From Trichomonas vaginalis G3 (Eukaryota; Parabasalia; Trichomonadida; Trichomonadidae): a DNA stretch of 64,000 bases. The notes under the pieces are model-generated. The model had not been told where the DNA came from. It was given only the letters and a program-made list of their open reading frames with translations, and did no database searches. The stretch lies in the NCBI RefSeq assembly GCF_026262505.1, contig NC_067204.1, positions 17,400,165 through 17,464,164 on the forward strand, given 5' to 3'. Below, piece by piece: positions 1 to 8,861 of this stretch (position 1 is the first letter of the stretch; each line of letters opens with the position of its first letter). The position numbers and the translations under genes were made by a program.

Positions 1-199
1 TTTTAATCCTGAAAATGAATACCAAATATTGATAAAAATAACTATATGTTATAAGAGCATTACACTTAAGGCGCATAAACCTATAAAATGGTGCATGTTA
101 CACCATATACTATACAATATTGAATGAAAAAAAAGTTTCAAGATCAATATGAAAAGAATAAAATTGAAAATAAATTGGATACTAATTAATTTAATTTGT

Positions 200-848
200 T
201 TTCTCAAAAGTGGATAACTGTCCAATGAAGTTCAGGAATTCGGCGATATCTATTCAATTTCCAAATGCTGAATAATGAAGAGATGCTTTTCAATTTTTAT
301 ATTTTTCATTGAAATTTGCACCATGTGAATTAAGAAGTTCGGCTGTTTCTTTACTATTATTATTAATTGCGGCTTTATGAAGAGCCGTGTATCCAAATAT
401 AAATTCATCGTTGATATTTGCACCATGTGAAATATGAAGTTCAGCTATTTCTTTACTATTATTACGCACTGCATGATAAAGAGCAGTTTCTTTCTTTTTA
501 TTTTTTTTCATTGATATTTGCACCATGTGAAATAAGAAATTCGGCTGTTTCTTTATTATTAAATACTGCAATATGAAGAGAGGTATTTCCATATTCATCT
601 TTTTGATTGATATTTACACCATGTGAAATTAGATATTTGGCAGTTTCTTTACTATTTTTGTCTGCTGCATAATGAAGAGAATTTTTATTTGAATCAATCA
701 ATTGTGTTTTGATATTTTTGTAAATCGAGTGTAATCCTTCTTCTTTTTCCGTTTTTAGCTGATACAATGCATTATATGAATCAACATAGTATTAATACTT
801 ACTTCGAAGTTCACTATATTTGTTTGGATGACTGTCTTGAATAGACAT
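200..848 (-). pseudogene. Ankyrin-repeat gene, internally deleted and frame-broken
   Basis: Reading leftward from an ATG at 848, the first residues (MSIQDSHPNKYSELRSKY) match the N-terminal helical module of trichomonad ankyrin proteins. The frame then meets an in-frame TAA at codon 19, where the family has a lysine codon. After about 25 more codons of the module (ALYQLKTEKEEG) the sequence jumps straight to ankyrin repeats (NSLHYAADKNSKETAKYLISHG), so roughly the middle 200 codons of a normal member are missing. The frame shifts once in the A-rich run near 500-520; two more repeats follow and decay into stops below 290. It is a host pseudogene. The family assignment is by resemblance to the intact gene at 1,477. 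Confidence 0.75.
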
Positions 849-1024
849 TCAAAAATTTAAATTTAAAGTAATATCTTTGCATTTTCCCATATAAAATATC
901 TTGAATGGGATTGATTAAACTGTAGTACACCATTCTCGTGTATTGCATGCATTCTTTCGTTGCTTCACATTTTGTGAATAATAAGGGTTGCTGAAATTTT
1001 TTCTATGTTTAAATCTTGGAGGAT

Positions 1025-1266
1025 CTTAAGGGTCCACGGTCTGGCCAAGATTAGGCTATCGTTAATGTTCAAAATTTGGATGGTAATGCTCATATCTAAT
1101 TATAGATTCTAATTTGATATCATATTTATATACAGTTTTTAAAATAATTTTTTTTGGATTTCTTTAACCAGGAAGCTCCAAAAAATAGATTAAAAACAAA
1201 GGCGATAATTCTCATTTTAGCATTCAATTTTTGAATAGTATTGAAAATGTACCATGGACCCTTAAG
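1025..1266. repeat. MITE-like element with 15-bp inverted ends
   Basis: The 15-mer CTTAAGGGTCCACGG at 1,025-1,039 is matched in inverse orientation at 1,252-1,266 (CCATGGACCCTTAAG) with one mismatch, enclosing about 240 AT-rich bases without a coding frame. A related sequence, including the following GGCCAA..TAGGC..ATCG motif, occurs at about 30,630-30,675. Two dispersed copies and inverted ends suggest a small non-autonomous DNA transposon. No clear target duplication was seen. The gene-free stretch 850-1,470 holds nothing else recognisable. Confidence 0.5.
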
Positions 1267-1476
1267 GGCTCACCGCCTCTGTTTACAAAAAAATACGCTA
1301 TTTACACACTGAGTCTTTTTCTAGAGATTTTTTTAGATTTTGAAACAATGAAAAGATAGAGTATGATCAATGTATATTATATTTAAGTTTATTTATAAAA
1401 ATATCAATTCTATCATAGAGAAAAAGTACATGTAAGCGCAAAAAATTGAATAGTTAAGTATAATGGTCCCAAAATC

Positions 1477-3156
1477 TCAGTACTGGGGACTATTTCCACG
1501 TATTGCAATATGAAGTGCGATTTGTCCATTATTATCCTTTTCATTGATATTTATACAATGTGAAATAAGAAGTTCGACTATTTCTTTACTATTACTTAAT
1601 ACTGAAATATGAAGAGCGGTTTTTCCACCACAATCTTTTTCATTGATATCTATACCATGTGAAATAAGAAGTTCGACGATTTCTTTACTATTATATTTTG
1701 CTGCATAATAAAGAGCGGTTTTTCCACCATAATCTTTTTCATTGATATCTATACCATGTGAAATAAGAAGTTCGGCTGTTTCTTTACTATTACTTAATAC
1801 TGCAATATGAAGAGCGGTTTCTCCATCATTATCCTTTTCATTGATATTTATACAATGTGAAATAAGAAGTTCGGCTGTTTCTTTACTTTTAAAACTAGCT
1901 GCAATATGAAGAGCGGTTTGTCCATCATCATCTTTTTCATTGATATTTATACCATGTGAAATAAGAAGTTCGACAATTTCTTTACTATTACTTAATACTG
2001 CAATATGAAGAGCGGTTTCTCCATCATCATCTTTTTCATTGATATTTATACAATGTGAAATAAGAAGTTCGGCTATTTCTTTACTTTTAAAACTAGCTGC
2101 AATATGAAGAGCGGTTTGTCCATCATCATCTTTTTCATTGATGTCTATACCATGTGAAATACATTCATCATCTCCTTCATTATTGTTGACTATAATTTGA
2201 TTGTATGACTCAAATAATAATCTGCAAATATCAGAATTTTTCGATTTACATGCAAAATAAATAATTCCACATTTAGTGTGATTATGTTTGTTAGAAAATG
2301 TATTGTTTTTGAAAATATCTATTGTTTGCGGAAATGCAGCACCCCATGGAAAGATGTAATTTTTGTTCCTTTTGAATAGAAGAAATACAGCATTAAGGTT
2401 TTGATATCTGATGATATCTTTATAAATAGGTCTATAATTTACATCTCCCATACAATTATCTTCTATTCCCCATTTCCAATTCTCACCGTATAAATCATCA
2501 AGCTCGAATATCTCTCTATTTAAAACATATTCAAGCAATTCGTGATTGTGTGCTCTTATAATGCTTCTGAGACAAGCAATATCCATTTTATTTTCTTTCA
2601 AGCATTCGTTGATGATGTCTTGATTTCCTCCAATTACTGAGTAGCAAAGACATCTTTTAGTTATTTTACAGATTTGATTCGAAATCAAGAAATAAAAAAT
2701 GTTAACAGATCCAAAGTAGGCACATGATTCAATTAGTGATAACTCTGCAGAATATTTTAGATAGTGATTAGCATTGTACACGAAATTAGGAATTTTGAGA
2801 AAAATATTACCAGATATTGAATTTTGAGTTAAGTATTCCTTGAACTCATCAATTTGATCATGCATAACTATAAATTTAATCGAGCCCTCAGTTTCAAAAT
2901 GATAATCCGAAACTCCGGCTAGGTCAGCCCCGATCTGTTTGAGTATTTTGACGTAATTCGCTCCAGATGCATAATTGTATCTAATTGTCTCATGAATTAA
3001 CTTTGTAAGTTGATTTATTGAAAGTTGATACTTCGAAATCAAAGTATTTGCAATTATACTGCACATATCTTCGATAGGTTCATTAGATTTTATGTGGAAG
3101 AGCTTTTCAAGCGCCCCTATCAAATCCGTATATTGTTGTGAATAGTCAGAACTCAT
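1477..3156 (-). CDS. Ankyrin-repeat protein, trichomonad helical-module type (559 aa)
   Basis: The protein starts MSSDYSQQYTDLIG. Residues 1 to about 330 form the helical module with degenerate ankyrin-like helices (DUF3447-type) seen in this large trichomonad family. From about residue 335 there are seven canonical 33-residue ankyrin repeats of the form GxTALHIAAxxxSKEIAELLISHGIxIN. The repeats alternate between two sequence types (AASFKSKE and AVLSNSKE), so the array grew by duplicating a two-repeat, 198-bp unit. It ends in mid-repeat (HIAIRGNSPQY), which suggests a shortened C-terminus. No signal peptide or membrane segment is seen, so it is likely a cytosolic binding protein. The partner is unknown. 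Confidence 0.85.
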   Translation of the reverse strand: MSSDYSQQYTDLIGALEKLFHIKSNEPIEDMCSIIANTLISKYQLSINQLTKLIHETIRYNYASGANYVKILKQIGADLAGVSDYHFETEGSIKFIVMHDQIDEFKEYLTQNSISGNIFLKIPNFVYNANHYLKYSAELSLIESCAYFGSVNIFYFLISNQICKITKRCLCYSVIGGNQDIINECLKENKMDIACLRSIIRAHNHELLEYVLNREIFELDDLYGENWKWGIEDNCMGDVNYRPIYKDIIRYQNLNAVFLLFKRNKNYIFPWGAAFPQTIDIFKNNTFSNKHNHTKCGIIYFACKSKNSDICRLLFESYNQIIVNNNEGDDECISHGIDINEKDDDGQTALHIAASFKSKEIAELLISHCININEKDDDGETALHIAVLSNSKEIVELLISHGININEKDDDGQTALHIAASFKSKETAELLISHCININEKDNDGETALHIAVLSNSKETAELLISHGIDINEKDYGGKTALYYAAKYNSKEIVELLISHGIDINEKDCGGKTALHISVLSNSKEIVELLISHCININEKDNNGQIALHIAIRGNSPQY

Positions 3157-3691
3157 AATAAAAAAAAGTTTACATAAGATCTTTAGGGGTGTGAAGTGAG
3201 CCTCAAGGATCCAAAAAGATCATCCAAATTAGCAACCCTACAATAGTTACTATATATTTATAGCTTAAATCCCAAGTATAATAGGTTCATATAAAAATGA
3301 AGTTTTAAATAATTTAAATAATTATTTTTTGCTCATCAATAGAGTGCTCAATGCGAGAGAGAAGGATCCTGTGAAATTTGCTTTGATGCGTCAAATGGAC
3401 CTTTCAGACGTTGACAAGTACCTAAATTTCGCAGTTTTCATATCAATTCATTTTCACGAAAATTTGCTGTTTCGAGCCAAATAATGAATTATTTTTAAGT
3501 AATTTGTCAAAGTTTTCTTCAATTTTGTTGTAATCCAATTCATGATAGTGAAGATTCTGCTATTTTATTGGTTATATTAAGCAAACAATGAGCACAATAT
3601 GGAGTCTAGCTTATCATGCAATGCAATGCTAATTAATTCAAACTTGCGATAGTGAAGATTTTTGTCCTCTCAATAAAAAAAAATTTTAGAA
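3157..3691. other. Intergenic, no gene seen
   Basis: AT-rich spacer between the ankyrin gene (leftward) and the helicase-like gene (rightward), so it should hold two divergent promoters. A TCAATAAA box lies about 20 bases before the ATG at 3,692 and could be the initiator. Nothing else was recognised. Confidence 0.4.
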
Positions 3692-4369
3692 ATGTCAACA
3701 TCATCAATCCACTACTATTGTCCAGTTTCATTTAAATACAGACTTCCAGCACTTGTTGAGTTTGTTAAATCACACTTTAATAAAGATAAAATAGTCATTA
3801 TCTGCAATGGCCCAAAACAAGTTGAATTCCTTTCACACTATTTCATTCTTCTTCAAATGACACCATGCCGCATTGTTGCTACAATGTCACAAGAAGACCG
3901 TCAAAATGCTGAACAGCGTTTCCAAGGAGCAATCAATATTTGCTTGGTATCACAATCAATTGTTGAAAATGTTAAATTAGGAAATCCAACATGGGTTGTT
4001 GAGTACGCCGTTCCAACAGCACTTTCATCATACGTTAAGATGGTTCAAAATATTAAGGCACCAAAATGGATTCTTTTCGTAGAACCAAATAATGAAAAAG
4101 CATTCATTGAACGTTGCAAGTCAGCAGGACTCGAATCTAAGGAGCTTCCTGTTACAGTTAACAAATTACCAAACATTGTTCCACGTCTTCTTGGTTTTCT
4201 TGATCGCCGCTATGAGTTTTATATGTCATCACAGTTTGGCTACAGAGAAATGATTAGTGCTTATGTTAATTCAGAAAATGAAGAATTTAATGCTCAAAAG
4301 TTAAATCTTTTGGAAGCATCAATTTCATTCGGTATAGAGCACCCACCAAAACTTCCTTTAACAAAGTAA
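3692..4369 (+). CDS. Orphan DEAD-box helicase C-terminal half, degenerate (225 aa)
   Basis: Residues 1 to about 150 read like a RecA2 (helicase_C) domain: a strand-helix start (KDKIVIICNGPKQVEFLSHYF), then the region of motifs IV to VI (ATMSQEDRQNAEQRFQG, then ICLVSQSIVENV). Residues 155-222 resemble the DUF4217 tail of DDX18/Has1-type helicases (FGYREMISAYVNSENEEFNAQKLNLLEASISFG, compare YRSYIRAY...LNLQEVAKSFGF). The N-terminal DEAD domain is absent, and motif V (TDVAARG) and motif VI (HRxGR) are replaced by unrelated residues, so ATPase activity is not expected. It could be a pseudoenzyme kept for protein binding in ribosome assembly. That role is inference; the frame is clean. Confidence 0.65.
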   Translation: MSTSSIHYYCPVSFKYRLPALVEFVKSHFNKDKIVIICNGPKQVEFLSHYFILLQMTPCRIVATMSQEDRQNAEQRFQGAINICLVSQSIVENVKLGNPTWVVEYAVPTALSSYVKMVQNIKAPKWILFVEPNNEKAFIERCKSAGLESKELPVTVNKLPNIVPRLLGFLDRRYEFYMSSQFGYREMISAYVNSENEEFNAQKLNLLEASISFGIEHPPKLPLTK

Positions 4370-4619
4370 ATATAAATATAGAGTATTATTTAATAAAAAT
4401 ATTATTTATTTAGAGCTATATATTATATAATATTTCAAAAACTATCATACTTTTTGATCGAAGATTTTATGGTTCAACATTCATGGACCATATTAAGAAA
4501 TTTAATTATCATTTGATATCATGGTTTTATCGATATAAATCATTATACTTATTTGAGTAAATCAAAATTTATTATAAATTGTTTACTCCGGTAGGCATTT
4601 TTATAAAATAAAATAGCTA

Positions 4620-6251
4620 ATGCTAGATTCATCACCATTTTCAATAAAAGATGTTGAAGTTCCTGAATACTTAAAGGATGAAGTACAACTCCAAGATCTG
4701 ATTGATGTCATATTGGATGCAAAATTGGACCAAATAACAGATTTAACTAATGATCTCTTAGAATTTCTTAAATCAAATCCATCATTTGTTCTGCTAGCTT
4801 ATAAAATGCTGATACGAATTCAAACTGCATGCGTTATACCGAATAATAATTTATTTGCAATTTTAGAAGCCTTGATAGTAAACTACAAAGAAGAATTTCT
4901 TAGTTTAACTGATATACCATCATTTTACTTTGACTATTTCAGCGAAATAGGAATTCTTACTAAAATGAGATGTCACAGAATTGGAAATTCAAATACCATA
5001 CCCATCAAAAGAAACAATGTTTTATCATACATGTATTCAGAAAGTCCGATTTTTAATGTGATAGCCGATGACGATCTTGAAAAATTCATAGATTTGACAC
5101 TTAATACTAACTTTCACGAGAGATATGAACAGATATCAATGAACACCGGTTTCTTATGCGGTTACGATTTATTAAATTACTCAATGAAGTGCGGTGCCGT
5201 CAAAATTTTTATGTTTTTGGTAAACAATGACTGCAAACCTAATGATTTTTCTTCTGCAATTATTGGAAGAAATCTTGAAATCATCAGGTACTGTTCAAGA
5301 ATCAATGAACTTGATAAAACATACGCGTTATCAACAGCAATTATGATCCATTCAAATGCTGTTTTCGATTGGTTGATTGAAAATGAAATCTCTCAAGTAA
5401 CAAACTTCTCAGATCTTTATTCATATTACAATTGCCGTGCATTTCTATTTTTCAGTCAGCATGGAATGGTACAAACGAATATAAGGGAGCTTCTTAATAA
5501 TGATCTTTCAAATTACTTGAGATACTTGATTGAAAAAGATCAAATCAAATTAGATAAATTTATGATTTATCAAGCAATCGAATCAAAAGGTTGTTTGAAG
5601 ATTCTACTTGAAAATGGTCTCAAAATAACACCAGACCAGTTATCTCGTTTTAAAAATGTTGATGACTTTGTGCTAGAATCAATTAAAGACAAAGATACTG
5701 AATATATAGCTGCAGCAGTTAATATGAAATCTATTGATCTTATTTCGTACTTCTTAGAAAAAGGTTATGACATATCCGGTGAAAAAAATAGACCTTTGAT
5801 TTTAGCTATCCAAAATTCCGATCTTCAAATTGTAAAATTCCTTGTAGATAAGGGTGCAGATGTTAATAAACCATTGATGGGAGCGTTTACACCCTTAATG
5901 GCTGCAGTTTCTCAACAAAATGCTGAAATTTTTAAGTTTGTTATCGAAAAAACAAATAATGTTAATGCACAAGACGAATACGGACTAACAGCATTACACA
6001 GGTGCCTTTTAAGCAATCCACCTATAGAATTTTTGAAAATTTTGATTGATTCAGGGGCGGATGTGAATTTGCCAGATAACCATGATTTCACTCCTTTAGT
6101 TTATGCTTTGAGAGCATCCAATGCTGCTGCAGTGAAATTACTTTTTGAAAACGGTGCAAAATCTGATGAAAAAACACAATCCGTCATAGAATCATTAAAA
6201 CAAACTCTGAAAGATATAACATCCATGGTACCTGAAGAAGTTCAAAACTAA
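4620..6251 (+). CDS. Ankyrin-repeat protein (543 aa)
   Basis: Residues 1 to about 360 are a helical module like that of the gene at 1,477 but strongly diverged; a degenerate ankyrin-like stretch with GCGAVKIFMFLVNNDC marks the usual position. Residues about 375-525 hold four to five ankyrin repeats (for example PLILAIQNSDLQIVKFLVDKGADVN and TALHRCLLSNPPIEFLKILIDSGADVN). The repeats differ from each other, unlike the near-identical array at 1,477, which suggests an old, constrained gene. There is no signal peptide. The start is the only ATG near the frame opening. Function is unknown. Confidence 0.85.
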   Translation: MLDSSPFSIKDVEVPEYLKDEVQLQDLIDVILDAKLDQITDLTNDLLEFLKSNPSFVLLAYKMLIRIQTACVIPNNNLFAILEALIVNYKEEFLSLTDIPSFYFDYFSEIGILTKMRCHRIGNSNTIPIKRNNVLSYMYSESPIFNVIADDDLEKFIDLTLNTNFHERYEQISMNTGFLCGYDLLNYSMKCGAVKIFMFLVNNDCKPNDFSSAIIGRNLEIIRYCSRINELDKTYALSTAIMIHSNAVFDWLIENEISQVTNFSDLYSYYNCRAFLFFSQHGMVQTNIRELLNNDLSNYLRYLIEKDQIKLDKFMIYQAIESKGCLKILLENGLKITPDQLSRFKNVDDFVLESIKDKDTEYIAAAVNMKSIDLISYFLEKGYDISGEKNRPLILAIQNSDLQIVKFLVDKGADVNKPLMGAFTPLMAAVSQQNAEIFKFVIEKTNNVNAQDEYGLTALHRCLLSNPPIEFLKILIDSGADVNLPDNHDFTPLVYALRASNAAAVKLLFENGAKSDEKTQSVIESLKQTLKDITSMVPEEVQN

Positions 6252-6911
6252 TTACGAGTATATTACCAAAATTTCATTTGTATATTGATAAACATTTATT
6301 GTTTTTGCCTGACAAATAAACAATATGATTTCACCATGAAGTTATTATGAATTTCTTAGTTAATACTGATGGTTAATTCAATTTTTTTCATATTCAGAGG
6401 AAAATTTATTACATTTTTGCTGTATCACAAGAATATAAGCAGAGACTTTGGATGGAATTATGTGTTGATGTTTGAGGTTTGAATATTACCGGCTATAAAT
6501 TTTCCAAAAGAACGTTCATGAATTTTTTGATTTGACATGTAAAAGAAGCACGCCAAATGTCCCGAAACAATTTCACATGATATTTTACTTCACAATAATG
6601 CTCACTGTTTAGTTAGAAATTTTTCAGATAATGTCAAAAATGATGGTGATTTTGCCTATCAAAAATTTTTATGAATGAATTATACTAAGTAACTATTTTT
6701 GAAGCATATTTGTTCTAGAAAAAATCGGACTTCTAAGAAAAAATAATAATTCAAAGAAAAAAATTCAATTCATTGAAAAGTTCGCATCGAACAATTTTAA
6801 TATTTATGTGCTCAAATAGATAGATTTATTAAATGAAACCGCAAAAAGTTTTCAATTATTGACCAATGAATTTCACTGTAATGTATTCAAAACTGAATAT
6901 TCCTTTCTTTC
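6252..6911. other. Intergenic, no gene seen
   Basis: A 660-base AT-rich spacer between two rightward genes. No coding frame, RNA gene or repeat was recognised. The start at 6,912 is preceded closely by a pyrimidine tract ending TTTCATG. Confidence 0.4.
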
Positions 6912-7508
6912 ATGGAAACATCCTCAAATCAGATGCAAACCCCACAACCAAGTGATCCTGTTAATGTTCTTATATCTGCTGTTTCAGAGAGACGTCCAGT
7001 CCTAGTTTTAGATCTTGATGAAACTTGCGTTTTTTCAACATCTCTGAAACCCCCAGAAAAAAATTTTCCAATCCGTGTCGGTAAACATCAACTATTTATT
7101 CAAGTCAGACCCGGAATGCCAGAGTGCATCAAGCAATTATCATCAATGTATGAAATTTTCTTTTTCACAGCTTCAAAACCAAACTATGCAAATAAAATCA
7201 TCGATAATATTGCTCCATATGTTGACAGAGATCATCGCTTTTTTGTCACATCATCACAAAAGAAAGATTTAACAGTAATCAATCGCCCGCTAGCACAGGT
7301 CCTTCTCTTGGACAATGCTACTTGCAGCGAACAAGTTGCTAACTTGCTTATCATCTCAACATGGGTTGGTGATACAGAAGATAAAGTGTTTACAAACGAA
7401 TTAATGCCTCTTCTTACCGATATTGTAGGCGAACAGGACTTATTGACAGCATGCCATAGCATCGTTTCTTCGAAGAGATATCCATCTTTGAAAGTTGTTA
7501 GCTGCTGA
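6912..7508 (+). CDS. NIF/FCP-type CTD-like phosphatase (198 aa)
   Basis: A compact HAD-family protein phosphatase. The signature DLDETCV lies at residues 34-40, giving the two catalytic aspartates D34 and D36. It is followed by VRPGM, the second motif in FFTASKPNYANKIID, and the third-motif region with LLLDN near residue 134. This order matches small CTD phosphatases and the FCP1 homology domain, which remove phosphate from serine, typically in the RNA polymerase II C-terminal repeat. No BRCT domain follows, so it resembles SCP-type rather than full FCP1 enzymes. The substrate in this organism is not known from sequence. Confidence 0.85.
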   Translation: METSSNQMQTPQPSDPVNVLISAVSERRPVLVLDLDETCVFSTSLKPPEKNFPIRVGKHQLFIQVRPGMPECIKQLSSMYEIFFFTASKPNYANKIIDNIAPYVDRDHRFFVTSSQKKDLTVINRPLAQVLLLDNATCSEQVANLLIISTWVGDTEDKVFTNELMPLLTDIVGEQDLLTACHSIVSSKRYPSLKVVSC

Positions 7509-7881
7509 AATTTTTTGTTATATTGTTTTTTATAATTTTATTATAGATTGCCATACAACTTTACCCAGTAATTCTTTATTTTCAAATTATATGACTCTTA
7601 AATTGTTTGTATTTTCATTTATCAATTTTTTATTTAATTATTTTTTAGGCATCTAGTGTGATGCATCTTTGATATGCCTTAGTTCTATTCTAGCTTTCTA
7701 TATTACATATCTTTACTTCTTAACAAACATTCAATGGAGGATTTGATATCTTCTTTAAAGACGGAAAATCTATGACGATTTAAATTTACTCTCACTATTG
7801 CCAATATAATGATATGTTAATTGCGGAAAATATCAATTCCATTGCAATTTTATTTTGTCATGTAAAAAAGTGACAAATCAA
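7509..7881. promoter_or_regulatory. Spacer with candidate core promoter of TRAPPC5
   Basis: AT-rich spacer. AAAAGTGACA at 7,866-7,875 sits six bases before the ATG at 7,882. The same 10-mer, in sense orientation and close to the start codon, precedes the genes at 26,065 and 27,841, so it may be a core promoter or initiator element. Confidence 0.4.
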
Positions 7882-8415
7882 ATGAGCTCAAAGCAGCTTC
7901 CTGATAAAAAGACAATCATTCCAAAACAAACATATGCATTATTATTCAGTGAGATTGTCCAGTATTGCCACCAAAAATCAGAATCTTCAGAGCAATTTTC
8001 TCAACAATTAGCCGATATGGGCTATCCAATTGGCTGCACAATCTTAGAAGTCCTCGAGCAGAGTAGCTCAACAGGCTATAAACGCCAATCAAAGGCTGTC
8101 CCAATGCTTCTTCAATTAAAAGATAAAATATGGCAATATCTTTTCGGTTATTCCGCCGCAGATCTCGAACAACAAATTGATGATGCAAACTGCTATATGC
8201 TTTATGATAATACCCCAATGATAACAACTTATATTTCATATCCACAGGAAATTCGTAAGGGATTCACATGCTGCAGCTTCGTTGCTGGCATTATTCAAGG
8301 TATTCTTTGCTCCTCTGGATTCAAATGCAAAGTTACTGCTATTCCTAATCCGGAAGAAAATACATATCCGGATAGAGTTGTATTTTTAATTAAGTTCGAA
8401 GAAGACTATAAATAA
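7882..8415 (+). CDS. TRAPPC5: TRAPP complex subunit TRAPPC5/Trs31 (177 aa)
   Basis: Residues about 10-45 (TYALLFSEIVQYCHQK, then FSQQLADMGYPIG) and the later blocks AVPMLLQLKDKIWQYLFGYSA, LEQ, PMITTYISYP, CCSFVAGIIQGILCSSGF and FLIKFEE follow the TRAPPC5/Trs31 (Bet3-superfamily) order across the full length. In known complexes this subunit is part of the TRAPP core, the exchange factor for Rab1/Ypt1 in ER-Golgi traffic. An upstream in-frame ATG at 7,855 would add nine residues, but the GTGACA motif lies between the two. The second ATG fits the family start, so 7,882 is chosen. Confidence 0.9.
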   Translation: MSSKQLPDKKTIIPKQTYALLFSEIVQYCHQKSESSEQFSQQLADMGYPIGCTILEVLEQSSSTGYKRQSKAVPMLLQLKDKIWQYLFGYSAADLEQQIDDANCYMLYDNTPMITTYISYPQEIRKGFTCCSFVAGIIQGILCSSGFKCKVTAIPNPEENTYPDRVVFLIKFEEDYK

Positions 8416-8861
8416 GCGTATAATTTATTTTACTTCGTCGTAAATTTAATTTACTGTTAATCAATATTTTCAATTTTTTACTTAATTTATTTAAAACATG
8501 ACTTTATATGTTTTGAAACCAACGTATACTTACTTTATATTTATTATTGATCATTCAAATTCCTTAATTTTCAACTCAAATATCAAATATTTGATCAATA
8601 TTGATTGTTATAATAAAACTAGCTGAACATATATTAAGTTTAACATTTAAATTTTAAAACTATGTTTGATTCAATTCTCCTTCAAAATAGAATCAAATTA
8701 TGTTATTTTCTATTCAAATCACAATGCATCCAAATAAATTCTAATATCCATGATGAATATACTTTGTTTTCTTCTTATTGAATTGTTATTCCAAAAGATA
8801 ATAAAAAAATTAATTTATTTCTCATAATAATATTTATTAAACAACTATATTATAACAGCTA
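8416..8861. other. Convergent 3' spacer, no gene seen
   Basis: An AT-rich stretch between the ends of two converging genes (TRAPPC5 and the pseudokinase). No frame, repeat or RNA gene was recognised. Confidence 0.4.
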
